A program made the translations under genes and the position numbers. A stretch of DNA of 64,000 bases from Firm-13 sp037143795 (GTDB lineage Bacteria; Bacillota; Clostridia; Saccharofermentanales; Saccharofermentanaceae), in contig JBAWXZ010000008.1 in NCBI GenBank assembly GCA_037143795.1, positions 1 to 64,000 of the forward strand. The letters run 5' to 3'. Under the pieces are notes generated by a model, which was not told the DNA's origin, ran no database searches, and saw only the letters and a list, made by a program, of their open reading frames with translations. This document shows, piece after piece, positions 25,695 to 33,733 of the stretch; position 1 is the first letter of the stretch, and every line of letters begins with the position of its first letter.

Positions 25695-25763
25695 AGAATA
25701 TCACACAAATCCAAGTAAAACAATAAGTTTTTAATGTTTTACATTAAAAACTTATTGTTTTAC
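25695..25763 (-). promoter_or_regulatory. Promoter with perfect 23-bp inverted repeat, probable operator of DUF2975/XRE
   Basis: The arms at 25715-25737 and 25741-25763 are exactly complementary with a 3-nt centre (TTT), and each contains GTAAAACAATAAGTTTTTAA. On the minus strand, TTGTTT inside the right-hand reading (25718-25723) and TATTCT (25695-25700) are 17 nt apart and could be -35 and -10. An operator overlapping the promoter is the simplest reading; a terminator for the acyltransferase gene is an alternative. Confidence 0.7.
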
Positions 25764-25804
25764 ATCACTTTCCTTATGTGAACCCAAGCAGAACCGGATT
25801 AACA

Positions 25805-26512
25805 TCACTCAAGAAAATTCAGAAAACAGGTATATGTCCGTTCTTTCATTTTCTCAACCCGGGCTTTTAAAGAGCCGTTCGCTTCAGGATATATCGGTGA
25901 CCCGATATGGATACAGTAAAAATTTTTGCTCTTTAATACCCTGCGAATTCCTTTTGAGGGACGTAACGTAATAACTAAGGGAAGAACCGGCAGCCCTGTC
26001 CTTACAGCAAGCTGAAATGCACCATTTGTAAAAGGCTGCAAAGTCGGGGGATTATGCTCAATATCCCCTTCCGGATAGATGGCGACACACCTGCCCTGCT
26101 CCAACCTGGCAGTACATTGCTGCAGAAAAACTTTGTGCTGCCTGAATGTCTCTCCTATCGGAATACACGCCAGCCGACGGACCCACCAGCCAAATACCGG
26201 CAGGGAGAAGTTGCCGATATGACTGACAAATATAACTCTTCTGGGAAACACAGCACATCCGACCATACCGCTGTCAATGTAGTGAACATGATTGCTGACC
26301 AGGATAACACCATGAATACCCTTCAGGTTCTTCCTGCCTTCAATTTTCAGATTGAATACAAGAAAATCAGTCAGGGCAAGAACAGGGAATGCAATAAAAT
26401 AATACAGTATCCAACTAAGTACCGACACCCGCCCGGGCGGTGTTTCTTCGCTGGAATCAGAGGGTGAATATGCTGACTTCCTATTAGTTCTTTGAATTCT
26501 TCCTGCTTCCAT
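25805..26512 (-). CDS. PlsC-like 1-acylglycerol-3-phosphate acyltransferase
   Basis: This is a 235-residue membrane-bound acyltransferase. The HxxxxD motif is NHVHYID, and the binding motif is AIYPEGDIEHN (YPEG with an acidic tail); further down QLAVRTGLPVLPLVI matches the PlsC family, which transfers acyl chains to lysophosphatidate in phospholipid synthesis. A hydrophobic helix (VLSWILYYFIAFPVLALTDFLVF) precedes the catalytic part. The start at 26512 has GAGG 9 nt upstream. A minor lipid or polyol acyltransferase role is possible because this is a stand-alone gene. Confidence 0.88.
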   Translation of the reverse strand: MEAGRIQRTNRKSAYSPSDSSEETPPGRVSVLSWILYYFIAFPVLALTDFLVFNLKIEGRKNLKGIHGVILVSNHVHYIDSGMVGCAVFPRRVIFVSHIGNFSLPVFGWWVRRLACIPIGETFRQHKVFLQQCTARLEQGRCVAIYPEGDIEHNPPTLQPFTNGAFQLAVRTGLPVLPLVITLRPSKGIRRVLKSKNFYCIHIGSPIYPEANGSLKARVEKMKERTYTCFLNFLE

Positions 26513-26707
26513 ATTGAATGTCCTCATAAGCATGCTGGAAAAGCAAAGTATGTGATTGTCTATTGCACTTTTCGTTCGGGTTTCATATCAGGAAAAACTA
26601 TCCTGTTCTCAAGGCAATATCAACGAATTCTACTAACATTATATATGTTTGAAAAATCTCATGTATATGAAATAGCACAGATGATTTCAGAATAGAAAAG
26701 AATTTTG

Positions 26708-26757
26708 TATATACAGTTGACATATACATCCTGGCTGTATATACTCCAACTATACAG
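26708..26757 (+). promoter_or_regulatory. PadR operon promoter with TATACAG operator-like repeats
   Basis: TTGACA (26717-26722) and TATACT (26740-26745) are 17 nt apart, close to ideal. TATATACAG (26708-26716) and CTGTATATA (26735-26743) form a 9-bp inverted repeat with a centre spanning the promoter; another TATACAG is at 26751-26757. PadR-type repressors usually bind such A/T-rich dyads at their own promoters. Confidence 0.75.
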
Positions 26758-26782
26758 TTACACTGACTAGAAAGGAGCCTTT

Positions 26783-27121
26783 ATGAATCGCGATCCGAAT
26801 CTTCCTCTTACAGAAACAACCTACTATGTTCTCCTCTCCCTCTTTGAGCCCGCACACGGCTATGCGGTCCTGCAGAAAGTAGAAGAACTCAGTGACGGCC
26901 AGGTAAGGCTCGCTGCCGGAACTCTCTATGGTGCCCTTGAAAATTTGGAAAAACAGAAAATGATCTGTCAGATACCCGGCAATGACCCGCGCAGAAAAAT
27001 CTACGGGATTACAGAAAAGGGACGTTCGATACTTATTCTTGATTATGAAAGAATGCGCAGTCTGATAAGTACTACAGACAAAAACATACTGGAGGTAAAA
27101 CAGCGTCATGAAAAAGCTTAG
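26783..27121 (+). CDS. PadR family transcriptional regulator
   Basis: This is a 112-residue winged-helix protein with the PadR pattern LTETTYYVLLSLFEPAHGYAVLQKVEEL...LAAGTLYGALENLEKQKMI...RRKIYGITEKGRSIL. It probably represses its own operon through the dyad upstream. AGAAAGGAGCC lies before the start. It overlaps the DUF2812 gene by 14 nt, a standard PadR-DUF2812 arrangement. Confidence 0.93.
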   Translation: MNRDPNLPLTETTYYVLLSLFEPAHGYAVLQKVEELSDGQVRLAAGTLYGALENLEKQKMICQIPGNDPRRKIYGITEKGRSILILDYERMRSLISTTDKNILEVKQRHEKA

Positions 27122-27755
27122 GTTCTTTTTTGATTTTGATAAGGAAGAAAAATGGCTGCAGGAAATGGCCGCGAAAGGGTGGCAGCTCCGGAGCGTCCTG
27201 TTTACCTATACCTTCCGTAAATCCGAGCCTGCTGCGCTGCCGATCCGGATGGATTTTCATACATTCTACAGCCAGTCACGTTATCAGGACTATCTGACTC
27301 TTTTTGAAGACTGCGGATGGAAGCATATTGCAGGCTGCAAAAGCATGGGGATGCACTATTTTGTTCGTATACGCCCTGATGCAAGTGATGACCTTTTTTC
27401 AGATACAGCCTCCAAAGCAGGACGATATAAGCGGGTATCCGAAATGTGGCTGAGCCTGTTTGTATGTTATATGGTTATTTTTTCAAGCCTGCTGACAAAT
27501 TCCAGCAACTCAATGCTTCTAAATTACACAATTCATCCCCAATCCGCCTTTCTGACCCCGGATCTCTGGAATCTTACGGGCTCCGGCTTCTGGTCTGCCT
27601 TTCTATTGGAATCGCCCTTCGCATTTTTCAGAATTCTTGCTCCTGTCCTGTTTGTATTATTCGTTGCCTTCTATGGAATATGTGCATTTGCCTTCCTGCA
27701 CCAGTACCGGAAATGCATTAAGACCTGGAAAAATATGAGCAGCAGCGAGAGGTAA
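27108..27755 (+). CDS. DUF2812 membrane protein
   Basis: This is a 215-residue protein. The N-terminal DUF2812 region is FFFDFDKEEKWLQEMAAKGWQLRS...YTFRKSEPAALPIRMDFH...YLTLFEDCGWKHIAG; two to three hydrophobic segments follow (LWLSLFVCYMVIFSSLL, LAPVLFVLFVAFYGICAFAFL). Proteins of this type are encoded with PadR regulators, as here (14-nt overlap), and are thought to be involved in envelope stress responses, though no function is proven. GGAGG precedes the start. Confidence 0.9.
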   Translation: MKKLRFFFDFDKEEKWLQEMAAKGWQLRSVLFTYTFRKSEPAALPIRMDFHTFYSQSRYQDYLTLFEDCGWKHIAGCKSMGMHYFVRIRPDASDDLFSDTASKAGRYKRVSEMWLSLFVCYMVIFSSLLTNSSNSMLLNYTIHPQSAFLTPDLWNLTGSGFWSAFLLESPFAFFRILAPVLFVLFVAFYGICAFAFLHQYRKCIKTWKNMSSSER

Positions 27756-27760
27756 CTGAA

Positions 27761-28303
27761 ATGTCAAAAAACATCGTTGTAGTAACCGGAAGTCCGAGGG
27801 CAAACGGCAATTCGGAAATTCTGGCAGATGCTTTCATTGAAGGTGCACGGCAAAGCGGCAATTCAGTTACCGTATTCCACGCAGGACGGATGAATATCAA
27901 AGGTTGTCTTGACTGCAAATACTGTTTCTCCCATGAGGGAGAGTGTGTTCAGAATGATGACATGCAGCTAGTCTATCCCATGCTCCGCAAGGCGGACATT
28001 CTTGTGTTCGCGAGCCCCGTTTACTGGTACGGACTGTCAGCACAGATAAAAGCACTGATTGACCGAATGTTTGCAGGTTGCATGAAGCCATATCCTATCG
28101 CATCAATCGGCTTACTCTTAACATATGGTGATACAGATCCCGAAGTTGCCGCTCCTGCCGTTTCTCATTTCAAAGCCATTTCACATTATATGGACTGGAA
28201 GATTGAAGGGATTATTATGCAGGAAGGTGTGAAGGAAGCCGGCGAAATCCGCGGCAAGAAATCTTTGCAGGATGCAGAAAATCTGGGAGCCGGCATTCAT
28301 TAA
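27761..28303 (+). CDS. Flavodoxin-like NADPH-dependent FMN reductase
   Basis: This is a 180-residue protein. The FMN phosphate loop is VVTGSPRANGNSEILADAF, and GCLDCKYCFSHEGECVQNDDM followed by VFASPVYWYGLSAQIKALIDRM is the pattern of clostridial NAD(P)H:flavin/quinone reductases of the iron-sulfur flavoprotein-like group. The extra cysteines (CLDCKYC...C) may bind a cluster or be redox active. It follows DUF2812 by 5 nt on the same strand, so it may be part of the PadR operon. Confidence 0.9.
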   Translation: MSKNIVVVTGSPRANGNSEILADAFIEGARQSGNSVTVFHAGRMNIKGCLDCKYCFSHEGECVQNDDMQLVYPMLRKADILVFASPVYWYGLSAQIKALIDRMFAGCMKPYPIASIGLLLTYGDTDPEVAAPAVSHFKAISHYMDWKIEGIIMQEGVKEAGEIRGKKSLQDAENLGAGIH

Positions 28304-28450
28304 CGGCTTCCTTCCCGGAAGTGTACCCCCCGTTTGTAACGCAAATAACACTAAATCCCGCTCCATTAAATAGTACAATGTTCTTATAGCAGTTGCTTGA
28401 TTACTTTTACGGACTATGCCGTGCATTTTTGATCGTCGGGAGGAATGACT

Positions 28451-28879
28451 ATGAATATTTTAGTGAGCTCCTGTCTTCTCGGGCTGGACTGTCGGTATTG
28501 CGCAGGCAGCAGCTACTCTGAAAGTGTGGCTGCACTCTCCAAATCACACACACTCATTCCGGTATGTCCGGAGCAGATGGGCGGTCTTCCCACGCCGAGG
28601 GCGCCGCTCGAACGTGCAGACGGCAAGGTGGTTGACAAAGACGGGCGGGATTTCACTGCACCGATGGAAAAAGGTGCCGGAGAGGTATTAAAAGTTGCGA
28701 ATCTGCTCTCCTGCACGCACGCTATCACAAAATCCAAAAGTCCGTCATGCGGATGCGGAATCATTTATGATGGAACTTTTTCAAGGCACCTGATAGAAGG
28801 AAACGGCGTAATGACGCAAAGACTCCTTGACGCAGGGATAGAAGTCACGGATGAGAATCATCTGAGCCGTTACCTGTAG
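28451..28879 (+). CDS. DUF523 domain protein
   Basis: This is a 142-residue protein: ILVSSCLLGLDCRYCAGSS...VCPEQMGGLPTPRAPLER...ITKSKSPSCGCGIIYDGTF...NGVMTQRLLDAGIEV, the DUF523 signature with conserved cysteines probably ligating an iron-sulfur cluster or metal. Function unknown; related modules occur with DUF1722 and purine metabolism genes. GGGAGG lies before the ATG at 28451. Confidence 0.93.
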   Translation: MNILVSSCLLGLDCRYCAGSSYSESVAALSKSHTLIPVCPEQMGGLPTPRAPLERADGKVVDKDGRDFTAPMEKGAGEVLKVANLLSCTHAITKSKSPSCGCGIIYDGTFSRHLIEGNGVMTQRLLDAGIEVTDENHLSRYL

Positions 28880-28920
28880 ATTTTTCAAAATAGTATACCG
28901 GACCGGGAATATTCAAGAAA

Positions 28921-30099
28921 TCAAGTCAGTTCAACCGAATTATCATAGTCAACTTTCAGGGTCTCCCCCTCTTTCAGTGCAATGTGCCCTGATTCATATA
29001 ACTGTCCGTCAAGCGTCACAATTATTTCCTGTGCACCGTACGCAGAGCCGACTGTATTTGCAAGGCACTGCAGGATGGCACCTTCCATTCCGGAACCGGC
29101 ATTCATTTCCGATACAAAATTTGCCGATAAATCAACCGTGACTACCCTGCTTCCGGGATCAAGACGCATTGAATTAATCACGCTGTTTTTACTCATGACT
29201 GCATGAAGGTCCGATGCCGGTGCGGTCTGTAAATATACCGTCAGCATATCGGTAAAGCTGTCATTTGTTTTCATCTGGACCGGGATTGTCTCATATACGA
29301 TTTCGATATCGGTCTGGGTCATCCGGGGATAATAAAAAGTACGGTTCTCCGTCCTTACTGCATCCAAAGTCCGGGTCTCAAGTTCCTGGGTAACCTCATA
29401 ATCATTACCGGAAACCACCAGCTTTACAAAACCGATTCCAGGGGCATAGTATTGTTTGGCCGTTGAATTGTCATTGCCTTTTGTTGTTACTTCGAGGGCA
29501 TCATATGTTCCGGAAGGTGTTGTGACATTAACATGCATACCGGTAATTGTCCTGACTCCATCAAGTACGTCCCAGCTTGTTCCGACTTCGAGAGGTTCTT
29601 TGAGGAGGATTTCCCCATACTTATCAGGTGCCGGAAGTGACAGGTCCTCTCTCACATACAATTCAAATTCCGTACGAAGCGCCTGTACCTGCCCGTCCCT
29701 GACGGCATATAAAATATGTGACTCTGTAGCGCCGTTATCATAGACCAACTGAATCGTATCCGGTCCGGCGTACTCCACATATGTCGTCATTGACACAAAT
29801 TCATTGCCTGTACCGGAATAGCTGCAGTAAACATCGGGTGTCAGCGGAAAATAATCCGGAAGTCCCGGAGCGGCAGCCGGGACGGTCGTTGTTTCGGCCG
29901 CATCTGTCGGCGAAATGGAGGGCGCTGTCTGTAAAGTATCCTCTGAAGTGATCTCCTTTGCGGTATCAGAAGCAAACGATGATTGCGTGTCTGATGTTTT
30001 CCCTGTAGTAACGGAAATTTTGACGCTGCAGCCGGCAAAAACCGTAATCAGCACAGCTGCGGCAATAAGTATGCCTGTTCGCGAAAATAGTTTTTTCAT
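28921..30099 (-). CDS. GerMN-domain lipoprotein
   Basis: This is a 392-residue lipoprotein with a signal peptide ending FAGC (cysteine 24). A Ser/Thr/Ala-rich linker (about 30-80) follows, then a central beta-rich domain (YFPLTPDVYCSYSGTGNEFVSMTTYVEYAG) and a C-terminal GerMN domain (TVYLQTAPASDLHAVMSKNSVINSMRLDPGSRVVTVDLSANFVSEM). GerMN domains occur in spore germination (GerM) and other cell-envelope proteins and probably bind peptidoglycan or carbohydrates. It is the third gene of the leftward cassette, 17 nt after the radical SAM stop. AAGGTGG precedes the start at 30099. Confidence 0.85.
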   Translation of the reverse strand: MKKLFSRTGILIAAAVLITVFAGCSVKISVTTGKTSDTQSSFASDTAKEITSEDTLQTAPSISPTDAAETTTVPAAAPGLPDYFPLTPDVYCSYSGTGNEFVSMTTYVEYAGPDTIQLVYDNGATESHILYAVRDGQVQALRTEFELYVREDLSLPAPDKYGEILLKEPLEVGTSWDVLDGVRTITGMHVNVTTPSGTYDALEVTTKGNDNSTAKQYYAPGIGFVKLVVSGNDYEVTQELETRTLDAVRTENRTFYYPRMTQTDIEIVYETIPVQMKTNDSFTDMLTVYLQTAPASDLHAVMSKNSVINSMRLDPGSRVVTVDLSANFVSEMNAGSGMEGAILQCLANTVGSAYGAQEIIVTLDGQLYESGHIALKEGETLKVDYDNSVELT

Positions 30100-30116
30100 G
30101 AATACACACCACCTTT

Positions 30117-31295
30117 TTACAACAATTCCCATGCTTCTGCCCGAAGTCGATTTTCGTACTGCTTTTTGAAAAAGGTCTTATTTTGCTTCTCATAAAGAGC
30201 GTTTGCCGCTTCGTCCGCATACCGGATCAGAAGCTGTTCGTGACTGCAGGTAAACGGAGAGACCTGATCCGTTTGACCCGTCAAGTGTTTGTTTCTGCAG
30301 CAGCAGTTATATTGACAGCGCCTGCGCAGTGCACAGGCCTGACAGATACCGGGCTCCCTTTTCCCCTGACCGATCACATACTCCCGCTTATTTTCAATTA
30401 TACCGGAGAACACATCACCCATTTTGTATGCAGGTTCTCCGACAAACTGTATGCATGGATATATGCCGCCGTCAGGAGCAACGGAAATCTGTTTTTGTCC
30501 GAACCGGCATGTTTTATGCCTGTACAGTTCACCCATAATATGCGTCTCAATCTTAGTGTCAAATGCTGGAAAACAAAAACGCTCACCGCGCGCTGTCCAG
30601 TCGATATACAGCAACGAAATCTTCCGGTACTCCTCGCCGAGTTCCTCCAGACTCTCATCCGTCCAGCAGGCAGTTTCACCGACTGCCGGTGTCGTATATA
30701 TTCTCCGGAAGCCTATTTCAAAAAGCCAATCGACCGAACCTGCAAATTTCCCGACCGAAGGGGGACTTACGGTACACATAACGATTGCATCCGGCTGATG
30801 GGATAGCAGAAGCCGGATTTTGGTATCCAGAAGATCAGCAGAGCCCGATCCATCAGGAAAAATACGGGAATCGTCCTGCATGAGTCCGTCATGGGAAAAG
30901 CCTATTCCGATTTTGTTCTTATCGGCAAACTCGAGAAAAGATTCATCTAGGAGCGTGCCGTTGGTGACCAGCTTGAAAAAGAAAGGATGTCCGCTCTTCT
31001 TATTAATTGTACTGCAGTATTTGACAGTATTCATAATAAGATTCCGCAGAAGCAGAGGTTCCCCGCCAAAAAAACAAATTCCTGTTGACTGGGAATCCCC
31101 CGTTTGGACTTCCGGTGCCAAGGTCTCACTGTACAAGGAAGGTAAGTCGCCCCCGCAAACACCTCCGCCAGCGAAAACAGACAGATCAACTGCCTTTCGA
31201 GCCGTTTCTTCTGTCATGTATGACGGGCTTCTGGTCTGGAAACAATATTTGCAGGCCATATTACAGGCATCAGTCAAATGAAGCGTCATATTCAT
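30117..31295 (-). CDS. Radical SAM/SPASM peptide-modifying enzyme
   Basis: This is a 392-residue protein. The 4Fe-4S cluster for radical SAM chemistry is CNMACKYC (C11, C15, C18), with GICFFGGEPLL as the SAM-binding GGEP motif. A C-terminal SPASM domain is seen from CRFGQKQISVAPDGGIYPCIQFVGEP onwards, including CQACALRRRCQYNC (C-x2-C-x5-C-x3-C) and CC/C ligands after it. Such SPASM enzymes modify ribosomal peptide side chains (thioether or C-C links). The upstream 144-residue protein is the probable substrate; a GerMN lipoprotein follows. The leader-binding RRE is not obvious. It resembles sactipeptide/ranthipeptide-type maturases. Confidence 0.88.
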   Translation of the reverse strand: MNMTLHLTDACNMACKYCFQTRSPSYMTEETARKAVDLSVFAGGGVCGGDLPSLYSETLAPEVQTGDSQSTGICFFGGEPLLLRNLIMNTVKYCSTINKKSGHPFFFKLVTNGTLLDESFLEFADKNKIGIGFSHDGLMQDDSRIFPDGSGSADLLDTKIRLLLSHQPDAIVMCTVSPPSVGKFAGSVDWLFEIGFRRIYTTPAVGETACWTDESLEELGEEYRKISLLYIDWTARGERFCFPAFDTKIETHIMGELYRHKTCRFGQKQISVAPDGGIYPCIQFVGEPAYKMGDVFSGIIENKREYVIGQGKREPGICQACALRRRCQYNCCCRNKHLTGQTDQVSPFTCSHEQLLIRYADEAANALYEKQNKTFFKKQYENRLRAEAWELL

Positions 31296-31313
31296 ATGCT
31301 TTGTATCCTTACA

Positions 31314-31748
31314 TCACCCGGCTTGCGAAAGCATTGTCTCCGGCGGAGCCACAATACTGCCGGCTATATCAGGTCCGTATGTCGGTTCGGTCTCTTCCGT
31401 CTGCATAATTTCTCCCGCAAGGGCTGTCTCGTGCGTCATAACACTCTCATCAATAAGCGCGACTCCGGCTGTTGTTACCCAGGTCTGAACCGTTGTATCT
31501 CCGGCATGCGTCAGATCCGCTGTATCCCGAGTGGAATTTCCGGTGGAATTCTGAGGTTCCGTGAACCGGCTTCCGTCCGTTGTTTCGGTCCGCGTCCCGC
31601 ACATAGTCAGCGACATCGCCGCAGCAACGGCCATTGCTAAAGTAGCTGCCTTTTTTCCTGAAAGGGCTGCGGAAAGAATCTTTTTTTCAATGGTTTGCAG
31701 CTGCGGATATTCGGGTTCCCTGTAATCATCCAATGGCTTCATTTTCAT
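31314..31748 (-). CDS. Candidate modified-peptide precursor with internal hydrophobic segment
   Basis: This is a 144-residue protein of unknown family. It has a polar N-terminal leader (MKPLDDYREPEYPQLQTIEKK), then a lysine pair and a hydrophobic stretch (AATLAMAVAAAMSLTMCG) resembling a lipoprotein signal set about 40 residues in, then a Ser/Thr/Asp-rich tail ending TYGPDIAGSIVAPPETML. I have a memory of Firmicutes proteins with the same layout (tyrosine/proline leader, internal hydrophobic helix, GS..VAPP tail) next to radical SAM genes, but cannot prove it. It lies 18 nt upstream of the radical SAM gene. AGGAGG precedes the start. Confidence 0.6.
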   Translation of the reverse strand: MKMKPLDDYREPEYPQLQTIEKKILSAALSGKKAATLAMAVAAAMSLTMCGTRTETTDGSRFTEPQNSTGNSTRDTADLTHAGDTTVQTWVTTAGVALIDESVMTHETALAGEIMQTEETEPTYGPDIAGSIVAPPETMLSQAG

Positions 31749-31971
31749 ATAGACGTCCTCCTGTCTTGATATATCGAAGAAGTTTCAGTCATCTACTCCT
31801 ATATTATAGACGATCCAAAGTAGTTTATTGTTGCATATCGAGGAAACATGCAATAGCTTTTGATCCGGACAATATGTACAATAAAAAGGAATGCATGCAT
31901 GATACGAATTGACCGCATCTTTGATCATTCAATCCGTGTTTTACTGATTCTAAAATAAGGGGGCACTTACT

Positions 31972-32997
31972 ATGCCGTTTGAAATTATCCGGAACGATAT
32001 AACTACGATGTCTGTCGATGCTATTGTAAATGCTGCGAATTCTGCCCTTCAAATGGGCGGCGGAGTCTGCGGTGCCATATTCACTGCTGCCGGGGTCCAA
32101 AACATGCAGGCCGCATGCAGCAGGATCGGGGAATGCGGGGTTGGCAAGGCTGTACTGACTGATGGTTTTAATCTTCCGGCCAAATATGTTATCCATACTG
32201 TCGGCCCCATATGGCAGGGCGGAAAGCATAATGAAGCTCAGCAGCTTAATGACTGCTATATCAATTCCCTGGAACTTGCCCGGCAGAACAAATGCACGTC
32301 CATCGCATTTCCGCTGATCTCTTCAGGCATCTACGGATATCCCAGGGATCAGGCACTTCAGATTGCCATATCGGCTATCGGTAAGTTCCTTCTCCGGCAT
32401 GAAATGATGGTCTATCTGGTAGTGTATGATCCAAAGTCCTTTGCACTGAGTGAGAAGCTTTTTTCCGCAATCGAGAAATATATTGATGATAATTATATCG
32501 AAGAACACAAATCCCGCCGCACAAGAAACATTGAGCCCTATGAATACAATCAGGAAAATGAATGCCTCCGTATGATGACATCGCAGGATCTGTGTATGGA
32601 GGCCCCCTCCCCTGTTTCCAAAAGCGGAAGAAGTCTCGATGATGTTGTCTCACAGCTTGGCGAATCATTCCCGCAAATGCTTCTACGGTTGATTGACGAA
32701 AAGAAAACAACGGACGTGGAGACGTATAAGAAGGCTAATATTGACCGCAAACTGTTTTCCAAAATCCGCAGCGGAAAAGGATATACCCCGAGCAAAGTTA
32801 CTGCAGTTGCCTTTGCTATCGCACTTGAACTCAATTTGGACGAAGCGAAGGACTTATTGGGTAAGGCGGGTTTCACGTTGTCCCGCAGCAGCATATTTGA
32901 TGTAATCATTTCCTATTTTATTGAAGAATCCAATTATGATATTTTCGAGATCAACCAGGCCCTGTTTGCCTATCAGCAGGCTTTACTGGGCGCATAG
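31972..32997 (+). CDS. Macro domain protein with C-terminal XRE-like helical domain
   Basis: This is a 341-residue protein. The N-terminal macro domain (about 1-165) contains DAIVNAANSALQMGGGVCGAIFTAAG, GKAVLTDGFNLPAKYVIHTVGPIW and FPLISSGIYGYPRDQAL, which bind ADP-ribose or its derivatives. After a linker, residues 220-341 form a helical region (LGESFPQMLLRLIDEKKTTDVETYKKANIDRKLFSKIRS...TAVAFAIALELNLDEAKDLLGKAGFTLSRSSIFDVIISYFI) that resembles a widespread XRE-like C-terminal domain. It is followed by a vWA gene 76 nt downstream. Role in ADP-ribose signalling or a stress response is inferred. Confidence 0.87.
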   Translation: MPFEIIRNDITTMSVDAIVNAANSALQMGGGVCGAIFTAAGVQNMQAACSRIGECGVGKAVLTDGFNLPAKYVIHTVGPIWQGGKHNEAQQLNDCYINSLELARQNKCTSIAFPLISSGIYGYPRDQALQIAISAIGKFLLRHEMMVYLVVYDPKSFALSEKLFSAIEKYIDDNYIEEHKSRRTRNIEPYEYNQENECLRMMTSQDLCMEAPSPVSKSGRSLDDVVSQLGESFPQMLLRLIDEKKTTDVETYKKANIDRKLFSKIRSGKGYTPSKVTAVAFAIALELNLDEAKDLLGKAGFTLSRSSIFDVIISYFIEESNYDIFEINQALFAYQQALLGA

Positions 32998-33073
32998 ATG
33001 TCGCTTCAGGAGCGACACATAAGCCGGTGCAAATTGTTATCCTGTATACATCAATGAAACGGAGGATAACAAA

Positions 33074-33733
33074 ATGCAAAATAATTTGACTGAACTTGTA
33101 TTCATCCTTGATAAAAGCGGGTCCATGTCCGGCCTTGAAGATGATACGATCGGCGGCTTTAACGCTATGCTTGCAAAGCAGCAGAAAGAAGCCGGCCAGG
33201 CCATTATCACTACTGTGCTGTTCGATGACAAATATGAGCTGCTGCATGACAGGATCAATATCAATGGAATTAAGCCAATCACCGATAAGGAATACTGTAT
33301 CGGCGGAAGCACTGCCCTGCTTGATGCGGTTGGAAAGACCATTCATAAGATTGGTAATGCTCAGAAATACACGAGCGAGGATCAAAGGGCCGGCAAGGTA
33401 GTATTTGTAATCACAACTGACGGTATGGAAAATGCCAGCCGCGAATACACTTATGACAAAATCAGGCAAATGATTGAACACCAGAAAGCCAGGTATGATT
33501 GGGAATTCATTTTTCTTGGCGCCAATATTGATGCCATCTCCACGGCAGCAAAATTCGGCATTCATGCTGACAGGGCGGCTAATTATCATGCAGACAGCCA
33601 GGGAATGTCCCTGAATTATTCAGTCGTCAGTTCAGCGGTCAGTGAACTCAGGGCATGTAAGTCACTTGATACTAATTGGAAAGAAGATATCGACGCGGAC
33701 TTCAGACACCGCAGCAAAAAGGATAAAAAATAA
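33074..33733 (+). CDS. von Willebrand factor type A (TerY-like) protein
   Basis: This is a 219-residue vWA domain protein. The metal-ion dependent adhesion motif DKSGSMSG is near the start (D-x-S-x-S), GGSTALLDAVGKTI gives the threonine and VIVTTDGMENASREYTYDK-type TTDGMEN gives the aspartate of the site. It has no signal peptide or transmembrane region, so it is cytoplasmic, like TerY in tellurite resistance clusters. Its partner is probably the macro-domain protein just upstream. The separating segment includes a short hairpin at 32999-33017. ACGGAGG precedes the start. Confidence 0.9.
   Translation: MQNNLTELVFILDKSGSMSGLEDDTIGGFNAMLAKQQKEAGQAIITTVLFDDKYELLHDRININGIKPITDKEYCIGGSTALLDAVGKTIHKIGNAQKYTSEDQRAGKVVFVITTDGMENASREYTYDKIRQMIEHQKARYDWEFIFLGANIDAISTAAKFGIHADRAANYHADSQGMSLNYSVVSSAVSELRACKSLDTNWKEDIDADFRHRSKKDKK

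Noticed and set aside
31825..32229. 134-residue minus-strand frame overlapping the macro-domain gene start
   Set aside because: It overlaps the conserved macro motifs on the other strand and has no ribosome binding site.
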